A model generated the notes under the pieces. That model worked only from the letters and a program-made list of their open reading frames with translations, ran no database searches and was not told the origin of the DNA. The position numbers and the translations under genes were made by a program. A DNA stretch of 50,004 nt, taken from JBFMEX01 sp040752215. GTDB lineage: Bacteria; Pseudomonadota; Alphaproteobacteria; Rhizobiales; Hyphomicrobiaceae. Below are positions 17,755 to 26,667 of the stretch, in pieces. How positions within the stretch are numbered: position 1 is the stretch's first letter; every line of letters begins with the position of its first letter. The DNA lies in contig JBFMEX010000009.1 in NCBI GenBank assembly GCA_040752215.1, positions 1 through 50,004 on the forward strand, read 5' to 3'.

Positions 17755-17794
17755 GCGTGAACCTCCACGTGAAGACGAATGCTGCAGCAGGATC

Positions 17795-17810
17795 AGCAAT
17801 TCGTGTGCCA
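17795..17810 (-). promoter_or_regulatory. Sigma-54 promoter of iscA-nifUSVW
   Basis: The minus strand reads TGGCACACGAATTGCT, a full match to TGGCAC-N5-TTGCT. It lies about 41 bp before the iscA-like start, and its NifA site is 47 bp further upstream. Confidence 0.92.
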
Positions 17811-17856
17811 GATCGCTTTTGCGTGATTTTTCGGGCCTCTTGTCGCCCTTTCCGCA

Positions 17857-17872
17857 TGTCGCGACCACGACA
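17857..17872. promoter_or_regulatory. NifA upstream activator sequence for iscA-nifUSVW
   Basis: The sequence is a perfect TGT-N10-ACA (TGTCGCGACCACGACA). It sits between the hemerythrin stop and the sigma-54 promoter. Confidence 0.85.
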
Positions 17873-17892
17873 AGGTCGGCTTCGCAACATGG

Positions 17893-18300
17893 TCAGCGGG
17901 CACGCCGGATGCGACGCTCCTTCACGCACCGCGCGAGAGCGGCATCCATCGTCCGCCCGTGCGAGCTGTACCAGGCCGGGAGGTGATCCGAGACGAACGC
18001 CCTGGCCATATCCGCCATGCCCCGTTCAGCCATTGCAGCGTACCGCGCGAGATCGCTGAGCACGCGTGCATGCTCCTCCTCGTGCTCCCGAATCGAGGAG
18101 CAGCCGCACTCCCGCATCAGACGGCCTTCAATCTCAAAGTGTACGCGCGTGTGGTCGACGAGGCGGCGCAACAGGTACTTGACGTCGTCGGGCTCTTGCG
18201 AGGCGACAATACTATTGATCAGCGCGATGAACTCGGCGTGGGGCTCGTCCATTTCCCCGACGCCCAGCTCGTCGCGTTTGCGCCATCGAATTGCATCCAT
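17893..18300 (-). CDS. Bacteriohemerythrin
   Basis: The 135-residue four-helix protein has the hemerythrin di-iron ligands: HAEF near residue 21, HTRVHFEIEG, HEEEH and HLPAWYSSH. It reversibly binds oxygen at a di-iron site. It lies 31 bases behind nifQ, at the end of the nifH operon, so it is probably co-expressed with nitrogenase, where it could buffer or deliver oxygen; that role is inferred. It is a single-domain protein of normal length. Confidence 0.88.
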   Translation of the reverse strand: MDAIRWRKRDELGVGEMDEPHAEFIALINSIVASQEPDDVKYLLRRLVDHTRVHFEIEGRLMRECGCSSIREHEEEHARVLSDLARYAAMAERGMADMARAFVSDHLPAWYSSHGRTMDAALARCVKERRIRRAR

Positions 18301-18331
18301 CGCTCGACCTGCGAGGTTCCGCGCACCCGCT

Positions 18332-18955
18332 TCAAGCCGGTGCCGACTTGCTGCGTGCGATCAAGGCCTCTGCGGAATCCGCCTCGAAGCAAAGGTCTAC
18401 GTCGGGACAGGTGCAGCACGTTGGTGAGGTGCAGTGAGCAAGACCTTCGGCCTCACACAGTTGGCGGAAGAAGAAGCGCTTCCAGCGCATGTTGTCGACG
18501 TTGCGTGCCGCCAGCTCGGGAAAGAACTGTCGCATGATGCTAGTCAGCATCGGCCGGTCCGACAGACCCAGATCCTCCCACAGATGCCCGCCTTCCATGG
18601 CGCGGCGAGCGATGACGAACGCGAGGACGCGCGACGCATCACAGCCCGGCTCGGCATGGGCCAGCAACAAATCGCGAACCCAGCCCTGCTCGGCGCTTTC
18701 GTCGTTCTGTGCGTAGTCGTCCGGCGCCAGCACGGGATGCCCCGGAACGTAGAGCATCAGCAATACACCGAGCGCTGTCCCGCCGATACCGATGCGGCGC
18801 GCCAGCCCGCCACCGCGCAGATCGCGCTCCGCGAGCGTATGCTGCAGAATGCACGTGAATGCCAACGCCTCGAGCGAGGCATTGACGCTCCGGCGGGGAA
18901 CGAGCGTCGGCACGCGCTCGGGTGGCGGATAGGTACTGTTGTTGACGTCGATCAT
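18332..18955 (-). CDS. nifQ: NifQ, molybdenum donor for FeMo-cofactor
   Basis: The 207-residue protein ends with the NifQ cysteine motif C-x4-C-x2-C-x5-C (CTSPTCCTCPDVDLC), which holds the Mo-Fe-S precursor that supplies Mo to NifEN/NifH. GGAAGGAC lies 6 bases before the ATG at 18955; a TTG seven codons upstream overlaps the fdxB stop and is less likely. Confidence 0.92.
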   Translation of the reverse strand: MIDVNNSTYPPPERVPTLVPRRSVNASLEALAFTCILQHTLAERDLRGGGLARRIGIGGTALGVLLMLYVPGHPVLAPDDYAQNDESAEQGWVRDLLLAHAEPGCDASRVLAFVIARRAMEGGHLWEDLGLSDRPMLTSIMRQFFPELAARNVDNMRWKRFFFRQLCEAEGLAHCTSPTCCTCPDVDLCFEADSAEALIARSKSAPA

Positions 18956-18972
18956 CGCGTAGTCCTTCCAGA

Positions 18973-19287
18973 TCAAGCTGTGAGAGCGTCAGCCGGAGTG
19001 TGCGTCTGGCAGTTCTTGGGGCAGACCCGGGCGCAGGCACCGCAGCCGATGCAAGCGCCGGCATTGTCGATCACCATGATCTTGCGATTGAGGTCGCCGT
19101 CGAAGTCGTCATCGTCATCCTCTGTGACCCTGCCGAGGTTGTTTCCGTCTTCGTCGAGCCCGTAGAGATGCATGACGTCGCGCGAGCAGACCTTGAAGCA
19201 GCGACCGCAGCCGATACACGCCGCGCCGTTGATGTCGGTCAGGTAGACCGGCATCCAGGCGGTGCCGTCTCGGGTCGAAAAGGCCAT
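18973..19287 (-). CDS. fdxB: nif-type ferredoxin III (FdxB)
   Basis: The 104-residue 2[4Fe-4S] ferredoxin has motifs CIGCGRCFKVC and CIGCGACARVCPKNC, separated by an acidic loop (EDDDDDFDGD) typical of FdxB. It is a likely electron donor in cofactor assembly. AGGAGG sits before the ATG. It is placed between the 76-residue metalloprotein gene and nifQ. Confidence 0.92.
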   Translation of the reverse strand: MAFSTRDGTAWMPVYLTDINGAACIGCGRCFKVCSRDVMHLYGLDEDGNNLGRVTEDDDDDFDGDLNRKIMVIDNAGACIGCGACARVCPKNCQTHTPADALTA

Positions 19288-19304
19288 CGGGCGCCTCCTG
19301 AAGT

Positions 19305-19535
19305 CTATGAGCCGGCCACGTGCGGCTTCGGCAATTCGCCGGATTCGAGCGCCTTCAAGGCGGCGCGCGCCTTCTCCAGTGCCTCGTAGGCTTCGTAGGT
19401 CGCCTGCGCCGTGCTCATGATGCTCTGCCAGTTGATTGGCAGATCCTCGGCGAGATCGTGCAGGTTCATCTTTGCGGTAGTGGCCCGCGCGGAAAGCTTC
19501 TTCAGGTCTTGCTTGATCGTCTCGATGTCCGACAT
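19305..19535 (-). CDS. CCE_0567-family (DUF683-type) nif accessory protein
   Basis: The 76-residue helical protein starts MSDIETIKQDLKKLSARATT and contains the family core KMNLHDLAEDLPINW. It belongs to the small CCE_0567 group of metal-binding helical proteins found between nifX-type genes and fdxB in diazotrophs. Its precise function is not established. The start is set by the ATG that begins this core; an upstream frame is spurious. Confidence 0.88.
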   Translation of the reverse strand: MSDIETIKQDLKKLSARATTAKMNLHDLAEDLPINWQSIMSTAQATYEAYEALEKARAALKALESGELPKPHVAGS

Positions 19536-19563
19536 GGTGGCACCTCGTCGATTGTCCGCCCGC

Positions 19564-20043
19564 TCAGGCGCGAGCCACTTCGGGATAAGTGTTGATCGCT
19601 TCGACGCCACCGGCGACGAGCTTGTTGCCATCGGCCGCAAGCTTTTCGATGCTGTCGAAGCCGAAGCGGTGCACGTCACGCAAGTGACGCGACAGCACGA
19701 CCAGCCGGCCGGTCGTGAGCAGAACGCGACCGAAGCCCTCGTGATGCATCTTCATCATCGGGCTGGCGACGAGGCCGGTCTCTCGCTCGATCGTGAGCGA
19801 CACGGCGTTGTAGAAGAGTTCGAGACGCGCCAGCACATCGGGATCGGGATCGGCCATCAGCGGCAGCGCCTTGCGCTGCTCCTTCGTCAGCACGAACGGC
19901 TTCAGCAGATCGGCATCGCTCGTGCCCTCCCACACGCCGTAGGCATCCTGTGCCCGCACCAGCCGCACAAGCGTGGCGACAAACGGCGAGGCGAGCGCCG
20001 CCGCCTCGGCTTCTGGCGATTTCGTCTCTGCGATTGTGGTCAT
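19564..20043 (-). CDS. NifX-associated nitrogen fixation protein (DUF269)
   Basis: The 159-residue protein has the family core FVATLVRLVRAQDAYGVWEG and GRVLLTTGRLVVLSRHLRDV. This protein is consistently encoded next to nifX and is thought to help FeMo-cofactor maturation. The start overlaps the nifX stop (ATGA), so the two are translationally coupled. The upstream in-frame extension is not conserved in character and was trimmed. Confidence 0.92.
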   Translation of the reverse strand: MTTIAETKSPEAEAAALASPFVATLVRLVRAQDAYGVWEGTSDADLLKPFVLTKEQRKALPLMADPDPDVLARLELFYNAVSLTIERETGLVASPMMKMHHEGFGRVLLTTGRLVVLSRHLRDVHRFGFDSIEKLAADGNKLVAGGVEAINTYPEVARA

Positions 20044-20528
20044 GGTGTCTGCTCCTCGGCGAACGACGGCTTCGAAATCAACCCGGCTTGACCGAGGATC
20101 TTGCGCAACCACGGCGGCGGTGCCCCTTTCAGCATGGTCTGCACGCGCGCGATCACCTCGTCGATCGGCTGCACGTCCGCCACCTTGATTGGGTGAATGC
20201 CGGCCCGCACGACCTTTGCGGCGGCAGGCCCGCCGATGGCCCGCACGAACAGCAGATGTACGCCTGTCAGCGCCTCGACCTTCGGCGTGATGCGATCGTC
20301 TCCCTCGTCCTTGTGCTTGCCGCCCTCGTCGGAGACGTCATCAAACGCGACGGCCTCCACGAACGACGACGTGTCGGCTGACACGTCATAGACGGCGAAC
20401 TTGCGCGCGGAGCCGAAGTGCGCGTCCAGCCGCTTTAGATCCTGCGTCGCGATCCCGATCCGGATCGACGGCCGAGCGTTCGGCAAGCTCTGGTGATCGT
20501 CAATCAGTTGCAGTCGACGGACGTTCAT
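20040..20528 (-). CDS. nifX: FeMo-cofactor carrier NifX
   Basis: The 162-residue protein has the NifX/NifB-C fold: RIGIATQDLKRLDAHFGSAR near the start and HLLFVRAIGGPAAAKVVRAG in the middle. NifX holds NifB-co or the VK-cluster during transfer to NifEN. The ATG overlaps the nifN end by 29 bases; no better start is seen inside. Confidence 0.92.
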   Translation of the reverse strand: MNVRRLQLIDDHQSLPNARPSIRIGIATQDLKRLDAHFGSARKFAVYDVSADTSSFVEAVAFDDVSDEGGKHKDEGDDRITPKVEALTGVHLLFVRAIGGPAAAKVVRAGIHPIKVADVQPIDEVIARVQTMLKGAPPPWLRKILGQAGLISKPSFAEEQTP

Positions 20529-21882
20529 CGCTGTCCTCCCGTGCTCGTCTGAGGAATGGATCGAGGCCTTCGGGCGTCGGCTGATGCTGCTCGCCCTGCC
20601 AGATGCCGGCCGCCTCGAAGATCTGGTCGCGGATGCCCTCGTAGAGGATCGTGCGACGATGCTGGCTGCCGAGCCTGTCGAAGATTGGGAAGCCGACCCG
20701 CATCAGGGGCACGCCGAGCCGTTCCGCTGCCTGCCGGCCGTGGCTGTGCGTGACGATCAGGTCGCAACCGTTCGCTGCCGCCTCGTCCTCCAGATCGCGC
20801 AGGTCCCCGACCGTGACGCGATCGGCCAGAACGCGATCGAGAACCGTCGAGTGCGCGGTCGTCGTGACCGCCGCGGTCACGGATGCCCCGAGACCGGCGT
20901 AGAAGGCCGACATGGCGTACAGCAGATCCGGCTCGGCCGCGATCGCAACCTTTTTTCCCGAGAAGTGGAAGTGACCGTCGAGCATCGCATCGGTGAGCTG
21001 GCTGCGCCGCCGTCGGATGCGCGAAGGCACCGGCCGTCCGGAGAGACCAGAGAGCAGCGCAATGAAGCGATCTGCAGCCTTGAGACCGTTCAGGTGATCG
21101 AACACCATGAATGGAATGTCGCAACGCTCCTGGAGCAGTTGCGCCGGTCGCCGCATGTGCTCGCCGATCGCAATCGTGAACGCCGAGCTTCCACATGCCC
21201 GGATGCGAGAGACAGGGGTACCGCCGTAGGTCGTGCCGATCCACTTGTCCGGAATCGTGCCGTCCAGCGATCCAGAGATGTCGGGGAGCACGACGGGATC
21301 GAGCCCGAACGCCTCGCACGTCTCGCGCAGCAGCTCGATGTCGGCCACGGTCAGATGCGACCCCGGCAGGATGTTCACCTGGCGTGCGACGCGAGGGCCG
21401 CGAACAGCCAGCGTCTCGACGAGCGCTCCGACAGCCTTGCTCCACCCCTCCTCGATAGCCCCATCGAAGTCCGGAGTCTGCACCAGCACCACCTCGGTGC
21501 CCTCGAGCTCCGACGCCCGCCGCAACTTGATCGCCGCGAGTTCGCCTGCGAAATCCTCGCCCCGTGTCTCGACCAGCGCGGTCGTGCAGATGCCGATCAG
21601 CTTCGCCTGGGTGCGCTGCTTCAGGTTGAGGATCGCCTCCTCGAGGTGATCGGCGCCGCCGAGAATTGTCGCCACTTCGTCCATCGCCGTCGTCTGCAGC
21701 GGGATGGTCTCCTTGAAATGGCGGACGAACAGGACCAGCGCGAACGAAGTGCACCCCTGGCTGCCGTGGAACAGCGGTACCGCCCCGTCGATGCCGAGGA
21801 ACGCATATGCGGCCCCCAACGGTTGCGAGGATTTGAGCGGATTGACCGCCGCTGCCCTAACGGCCGGAATGATGCGCGCCAT
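20500..21882 (-). CDS. nifN: FeMo-cofactor scaffold NifN
   Basis: The 460-residue subunit of the NifEN scaffold resembles NifK. It has the segments NPLKSSQPLGAAYAFLGI, FHGSQGCTSFALVLFVRHFK and VGFPIFDRLGSQHRRTILY. With NifE it converts NifB-co to FeMo-cofactor. AGAAGGGG precedes the ATG; nifE ends 12 bases upstream. Confidence 0.95.
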   Translation of the reverse strand: MARIIPAVRAAAVNPLKSSQPLGAAYAFLGIDGAVPLFHGSQGCTSFALVLFVRHFKETIPLQTTAMDEVATILGGADHLEEAILNLKQRTQAKLIGICTTALVETRGEDFAGELAAIKLRRASELEGTEVVLVQTPDFDGAIEEGWSKAVGALVETLAVRGPRVARQVNILPGSHLTVADIELLRETCEAFGLDPVVLPDISGSLDGTIPDKWIGTTYGGTPVSRIRACGSSAFTIAIGEHMRRPAQLLQERCDIPFMVFDHLNGLKAADRFIALLSGLSGRPVPSRIRRRRSQLTDAMLDGHFHFSGKKVAIAAEPDLLYAMSAFYAGLGASVTAAVTTTAHSTVLDRVLADRVTVGDLRDLEDEAAANGCDLIVTHSHGRQAAERLGVPLMRVGFPIFDRLGSQHRRTILYEGIRDQIFEAAGIWQGEQHQPTPEGLDPFLRRAREDSDERPSTATD

Positions 21883-21894
21883 GGCCCCTTCTCC

Positions 21895-23403
21895 TCAGCA
21901 CTCGCCCATGTCATCGGCGCTCGTCGCCGCAAACTTGCGGCGCGTGTGTGCGACGAATGCGACGTCGGGCGCGGCATCCGAGTTGTTGGCGGCGATGGCA
22001 TACGCGCTCGCGGAGCAGGCACCGCTTGCGTCCCACGGCGCCGGCTCTCGCACCGCCGCCCAGACCGGATTCGAGATGGCAAGGTCGATCTGCCGCACCA
22101 ACTCCACCATGCCGTCGTATCCGGCATACGGGTGGTGCCGCTCCTGGTTGATGTCGAGCCACGCCGTCTTCGCCTTCAGCGCGATGAATTGTGTGCGGCC
22201 GCCCGAAAGCATGATGTCCGCCTCGCCATCTGCGAGCATGCGATAGAGATCGCGCGGCGCCATCGATTCGAACATGTGCGGATCGTCCTTCATCAATTCC
22301 TTGATCCGCTGCTTGTCCTCGGGCGTCGACTTCTTCACCGAAGTGCCGACGATCTCCATGCCGATCTCCATCAGCGCCGAAACGACCGACCAGGACTTCA
22401 CACCGCCGGTGTTGAGCAGGACGCGCTTGCCGGCGAGGCGCTGACGGTAGGGCTCCAGCGCCGACCACGCCCTCGCCTCCTCGTCGGCGATCAGGGCCTC
22501 GGTGCGTTCGACGAGATCGTCCTGGGCGCCACGCGCGACGAGCAGGCGCGCTGTCTGCCTCAGCGCATCCGACATGTCGGAGATGCCGTAGAAGGAGCCT
22601 TCGAAAAACGGGATATCCCAACGCTCCTGCATCTTGCGCGCGAGATTGATGAGAGCGGTCGAGCACACCATCATATTGACGCGTGCCGTGTGCGCCCCCG
22701 CGACGTCAACATAGCGTGCGTCTCCCGGCACGCTCGCGCGAATGCGAATGCCTAGCCTCTCGAAGAGGGGCTTCACCATCCAGAATTCGCCGGACAGATT
22801 GAACTCGCCGAGCACGTTGATGTCGGTCGGGCCGACGTCGTCCGGCTCGCGGGTGCCGATCACGTGATCCAGCAGAGCCTCGCCGGCGAGCTTGTTGCCG
22901 AGGTTCTTCGAGCCGACGAAGCCCGGCGCGTTGACCGGAATGACGGGCAAGCCAAAGGTCTCGGCCGCGTGCTTGCAAACGGCCTCGATGTCGTCGCCGA
23001 TCAGGGCCGTAACGCACGTCGAGTAGACGAAGATGGCCGGCGGCGCATAGCGTTGCGCAATCTCGCTGATGGCCTTCAGGAGCTTTTTTTCGCCGAGCCC
23101 CATGACGATATCGAGCTCGGTCAGGTCCGTAGTGAAGCTCGTGCGCCAGAGATCGGAGCCCGAGGATGCCGCGCCGCGGTTGTCCCAGGAATTGCCCTCA
23201 CAGGCCAGCGGCGCGTGAACGAGGTGCGCGACATCGGTGATCGGTTGCAGCGCGATCTTGGCGCCATCGAAGGCACAGCCTCCGGCCGCGGCTCCGGGCG
23301 TCAACGGCTTGGAGCAACCCTTCTTGCGCTCCTTGTCGCCCTTGGCCTGGTTCTTGTCGCAGGCGGGCTCCTCGAAGACATGAGCAATCTTGTCTTTCAA
23401 CAT
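21895..23403 (-). CDS. nifE: FeMo-cofactor scaffold NifE
   Basis: The 502-residue protein resembles NifD and pairs with NifN. It contains CAFDGAKIALQPITDVAHLV, LACEGNSWDNRG and the ERHHPYAGYDGMVEL segment near the C-terminus. The ATG at 23403 begins MLKDKIAHVFEEPAC; the longer frame overlaps nifK and lacks conservation. The C-terminal 40 or so residues (SAYAIAANNSDAAPD onward) are a normal-looking tail. Confidence 0.95.
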   Translation of the reverse strand: MLKDKIAHVFEEPACDKNQAKGDKERKKGCSKPLTPGAAAGGCAFDGAKIALQPITDVAHLVHAPLACEGNSWDNRGAASSGSDLWRTSFTTDLTELDIVMGLGEKKLLKAISEIAQRYAPPAIFVYSTCVTALIGDDIEAVCKHAAETFGLPVIPVNAPGFVGSKNLGNKLAGEALLDHVIGTREPDDVGPTDINVLGEFNLSGEFWMVKPLFERLGIRIRASVPGDARYVDVAGAHTARVNMMVCSTALINLARKMQERWDIPFFEGSFYGISDMSDALRQTARLLVARGAQDDLVERTEALIADEEARAWSALEPYRQRLAGKRVLLNTGGVKSWSVVSALMEIGMEIVGTSVKKSTPEDKQRIKELMKDDPHMFESMAPRDLYRMLADGEADIMLSGGRTQFIALKAKTAWLDINQERHHPYAGYDGMVELVRQIDLAISNPVWAAVREPAPWDASGACSASAYAIAANNSDAAPDVAFVAHTRRKFAATSADDMGEC

Positions 23404-23468
23404 GAAGGGGCTCCCGCACGGTGTGGGATCCGGCTCTCCCCGCCCACGAGCAGGGAGAGCCGCGGTCA

Positions 23469-25007
23469 TCATCGCGTCAGGTCGAACGAGTAGTCGGAAA
23501 CGCCCGGCTCATTCGTGTCGATGTCCATCGTGTCCATGATCTTGTCGAGCAGTTGCACCAGCACGCGCAACGCACCCTGGTAGCCCATGGTCGGGAAGCG
23601 ATGGTGGTGATGGCGGTCGAAGATCGGGAACGTCAGACGGATGAGCGGGATCTTGAGATCGCGCTCGATATACTTGCCGTACGAGTTGCCGATGATGAAG
23701 TCGGTCGGCTCGGTAGCGAGAAGTGAGCGCAGGTGCCAGAGATCCTTGCCCGCCCACACCTGGCAGCCCTTGCCGAACGGAGAGGACGCGAGCAGCGCCT
23801 GCATCTGCGCTTCCCAATCCTTGGCACCATTCGTCGCCAGGCAATGCGTCGGCTCGCCGCCCGTCTCCATCACAAAGCGCGCCATGGCATAGACGAAATC
23901 GGGATCGCCGTAGATCGCGTACTTCTGCCCGTGCAGCCACGATTGGCTGTCCGCCATCGCGTCGATCAGCCGGCCGCGCTCGAGCCGGAGCGCCTCCGGG
24001 ATGTCCTTGCCGGTGAGCTCCGATATCTTCATCAGCAGCTCATCGGTGGCTTTGACACCCATGGGATAGTGGAACGACTCCGTCTGCTGGCCGAACGATG
24101 CGATGTATTCCAATGTCTTCGGCGTGCAATAGCTCTGCAGCGAAAGAGTTGCCTTCGCGTCGAGAGCACCCTTGATCTCGTCCAGCGTCGTGCCGCCGTC
24201 GTACATGCGGTACTCGCCATCAGAGGGCGTATCGAAGTTATCGGCGGCATCCGAGATGAACGTGTACTCGACACCCATCATGTCGAGGATCCGCTTCAGC
24301 TCGCGATTGTTGCCGACGCAGTAGCCGTCGAAACCGGGGATGATATTGAGCTTACGGCCGGGGGTCGCCGTCTTGCCCTTCCAGAAGTGCTCGATGATCC
24401 CCTTGATCATGTTGTCGTAGCCATTGACGTGGCTGCCGACGAACGCCGGGGTATGCGCGAACGGCACGTCGAAATCCTGTGGCACCGAGCCCTTGCCCTT
24501 GGCCTGCTCGATGAAGGAGTGCAGGTCGTCGCCGATGACCTCGGCCATGCAGGTGGTGGAGACCGCGATCATCTTCGGATCGTAGAGCGCCTTGGTGTTG
24601 GCGAGGCCGTCGACCATGTTGTTGAGTCCGCCGAACACCGCTGCATCCTCGGTCATCGACGAGGATACCGCCGAGCAGGGCTCCTTGAAGTGCCGCGACA
24701 GATGCGAGCGATAGTAGGCGACGCAGCCTTGCGAGCCGTGTACGAAGCTCATGGTGCGCTCGAAACCGGCGGTCGCGAACACCGCGCCAAGTGGCTGGCA
24801 TGCCTTGGCCGGATTCACGCACAAGGACTCACGGGCGAGATTCTTTTCGCGATACTCCCAGGACTTCGTCCAGTCGGAGATCTCCTGGACCTTGGCGTCT
24901 GGATGGCCGCCCTCGTACTTCTCCTTCTTGTTCTTGAGCATCTCGACGTACTCGGGCTGGCGAAACAGCGGCCGGTGGTCGAGCACTTTTTCGGCTGATT
25001 GAGGCAT
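23469..25007 (-). CDS. nifK: Nitrogenase MoFe protein beta subunit NifK
   Basis: The 512-residue subunit has the P-cluster ligands Cys70 (NPAKACQPLG), Cys95 (HGSQGCVAYYR) and Cys153 (STTCMAEVIG) at positions identical to the Azotobacter protein. It forms the alpha2-beta2 MoFe enzyme with NifD. The start MPQSAEKVLDHRPLFRQ is at 25007. It follows nifD by 108 bases and precedes nifE by 65. Confidence 0.97.
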   Translation of the reverse strand: MPQSAEKVLDHRPLFRQPEYVEMLKNKKEKYEGGHPDAKVQEISDWTKSWEYREKNLARESLCVNPAKACQPLGAVFATAGFERTMSFVHGSQGCVAYYRSHLSRHFKEPCSAVSSSMTEDAAVFGGLNNMVDGLANTKALYDPKMIAVSTTCMAEVIGDDLHSFIEQAKGKGSVPQDFDVPFAHTPAFVGSHVNGYDNMIKGIIEHFWKGKTATPGRKLNIIPGFDGYCVGNNRELKRILDMMGVEYTFISDAADNFDTPSDGEYRMYDGGTTLDEIKGALDAKATLSLQSYCTPKTLEYIASFGQQTESFHYPMGVKATDELLMKISELTGKDIPEALRLERGRLIDAMADSQSWLHGQKYAIYGDPDFVYAMARFVMETGGEPTHCLATNGAKDWEAQMQALLASSPFGKGCQVWAGKDLWHLRSLLATEPTDFIIGNSYGKYIERDLKIPLIRLTFPIFDRHHHHRFPTMGYQGALRVLVQLLDKIMDTMDIDTNEPGVSDYSFDLTR

Positions 25008-25115
25008 GACAAGTCTCCATCGTTGGCCGTCCGCCATACGGGACGCACCTTGTGGAAGTGACAGTATTCGTTCGATCGGGTCGCGACGCCGGCAGCGTAC
25101 CGGCGCCGTTCGTGT

Positions 25116-26585
25116 TCAGGCGGCCTTCCTCCAGGGGGCGTCGAACATCTCCCAGACGGGATTGTTTATCGCGAGATCCATGTCGCGCGCGAAGATCGCG
25201 AAGCCGTCGTAGCCGTGGTAGGGCCCCGAGTAGTCCCACGAGTGCATCTGACGGAACGGAATGCCCATCTTCTGCACTGGGTACTTCTCCTTGATGCCCG
25301 AGCCGACGAGATCGGGGCGCTTTTTTTCGATGAATTTCTCGAGCTCGTACCCCGTCACGTCATCGTAGATGAGCGTGCCGCCCTTCACGTAATGGCCGGT
25401 ACGCTGGTAGTCGTCTCCGTGGCCGAACTCGTAGCCCGTGCCGGTGATGATCATGCCGAGATCCTCGTAGGCATTGACCACGTGGCGCGGCCTGAGGCCA
25501 CCGACGTAGAGCATCACCGTCTTGCCTTCGAGGCGCGGGCGGTACTTGGCGATGATCTGATCGACGAGCGGCTGGTACTTGGCGATGACGCGCTCTGCGC
25601 CCTCCTTGATCTTGTCGTCGAAGTGCGCCGCGATCTTGCGCAGCGACATGGCGATCTGCGAAGGACCGAAGAAGTTGTACTCTTCCCACGGCATCCCGTA
25701 CTTCTCTTCCATGTGCCGGCAGATGTAGTTCATCGAGCGATAGCAATGGATGAGATTGAGCTTCGCCTTCGGCGCGCGCTCGATCTCGGCGAGCGTCGCG
25801 TCACCAGACCAGTTGCCGACGACGTTCAGTCCCATCTCCTCGAGCAGAATGCGCGAGGACCAGGCATCGCCGCCGATGTTGTAGTCACCGATGACGTTGA
25901 CGTCGTAGGGACCCGCTTCGTAGTCGCTGCTCTTCTTGTCGAACACCCAGTCGCGGATCGAATCGTTGGCGATGTGATGGCCGAGCGACTGCGAGACGCC
26001 GCGGAAGCCCTCGCAGCGCACCGGCACGATCGTCTTGCCGATCTCCTTGTTCTTCTTGCGCGATACAGCCTCGATATCGTCTCCGATGAGGCCGATCGGG
26101 CACTCCGACTGGATCGTGATGCCATTCGCCAGCGGGAAGAGATCATTGATCTCGTCGATGATCTTCTCGAGCTTCTTGTCGCCGCCGAAGACGATGTCCT
26201 TCTCCTGGAAATCGGAGGTAAACTGCATCGTCACGAAGCTGTCGACGCCGGTCTTGCCGATGTAGTAGTTGCGGCGCTGCGACCACGAGTACTGCCCACA
26301 GCCGACCGGACCATGGCTGATGTGCACCATGTCTTTGACCGGCCCCCACACCACGCCTTTCGATCCTGCGTAGGCGCAGCCGCGGATGGTCATCACGCCG
26401 GGGATCGACTTGATGTTCGACTTGACGTCGCACTCGCTCAAGGGGTGCCCGCTTTCGTCGCTGCCCTTGTCGGTGGCGACGTCGAGATGCTTCTTGCGGC
26501 GCTTGGCGGCCTTGTCGGGATAGGCCGACAGGACCTCCTCGATCAGCTTCTCGTTGAATTCCGGTGTATTCGTATGGTCGTCCAT
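25116..26585 (-). CDS. nifD: Nitrogenase MoFe protein alpha subunit NifD
   Basis: The 489-residue subunit has P-cluster ligands Cys70, Cys96 and Cys162 and the FeMo-cofactor ligands Cys281 (LIHCYRSMN) and His448 (RQMHSWDYSGPYHG). Together these identify a molybdenum nitrogenase. The ATG at 26585 has AGGAG 7 bases upstream; an ATG two codons earlier is too close to that site. It is the second gene of the nifHDK operon. Confidence 0.97.
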   Translation of the reverse strand: MDDHTNTPEFNEKLIEEVLSAYPDKAAKRRKKHLDVATDKGSDESGHPLSECDVKSNIKSIPGVMTIRGCAYAGSKGVVWGPVKDMVHISHGPVGCGQYSWSQRRNYYIGKTGVDSFVTMQFTSDFQEKDIVFGGDKKLEKIIDEINDLFPLANGITIQSECPIGLIGDDIEAVSRKKNKEIGKTIVPVRCEGFRGVSQSLGHHIANDSIRDWVFDKKSSDYEAGPYDVNVIGDYNIGGDAWSSRILLEEMGLNVVGNWSGDATLAEIERAPKAKLNLIHCYRSMNYICRHMEEKYGMPWEEYNFFGPSQIAMSLRKIAAHFDDKIKEGAERVIAKYQPLVDQIIAKYRPRLEGKTVMLYVGGLRPRHVVNAYEDLGMIITGTGYEFGHGDDYQRTGHYVKGGTLIYDDVTGYELEKFIEKKRPDLVGSGIKEKYPVQKMGIPFRQMHSWDYSGPYHGYDGFAIFARDMDLAINNPVWEMFDAPWRKAA

Positions 26586-26667
26586 GTCCATGCTCCTCGA
26601 GGGCAAGGGTCAAAGGGTCGCGCCGACGACCGAGTTCAAGGCTGCGGATCGGCGCCGGTTCCTTCGA

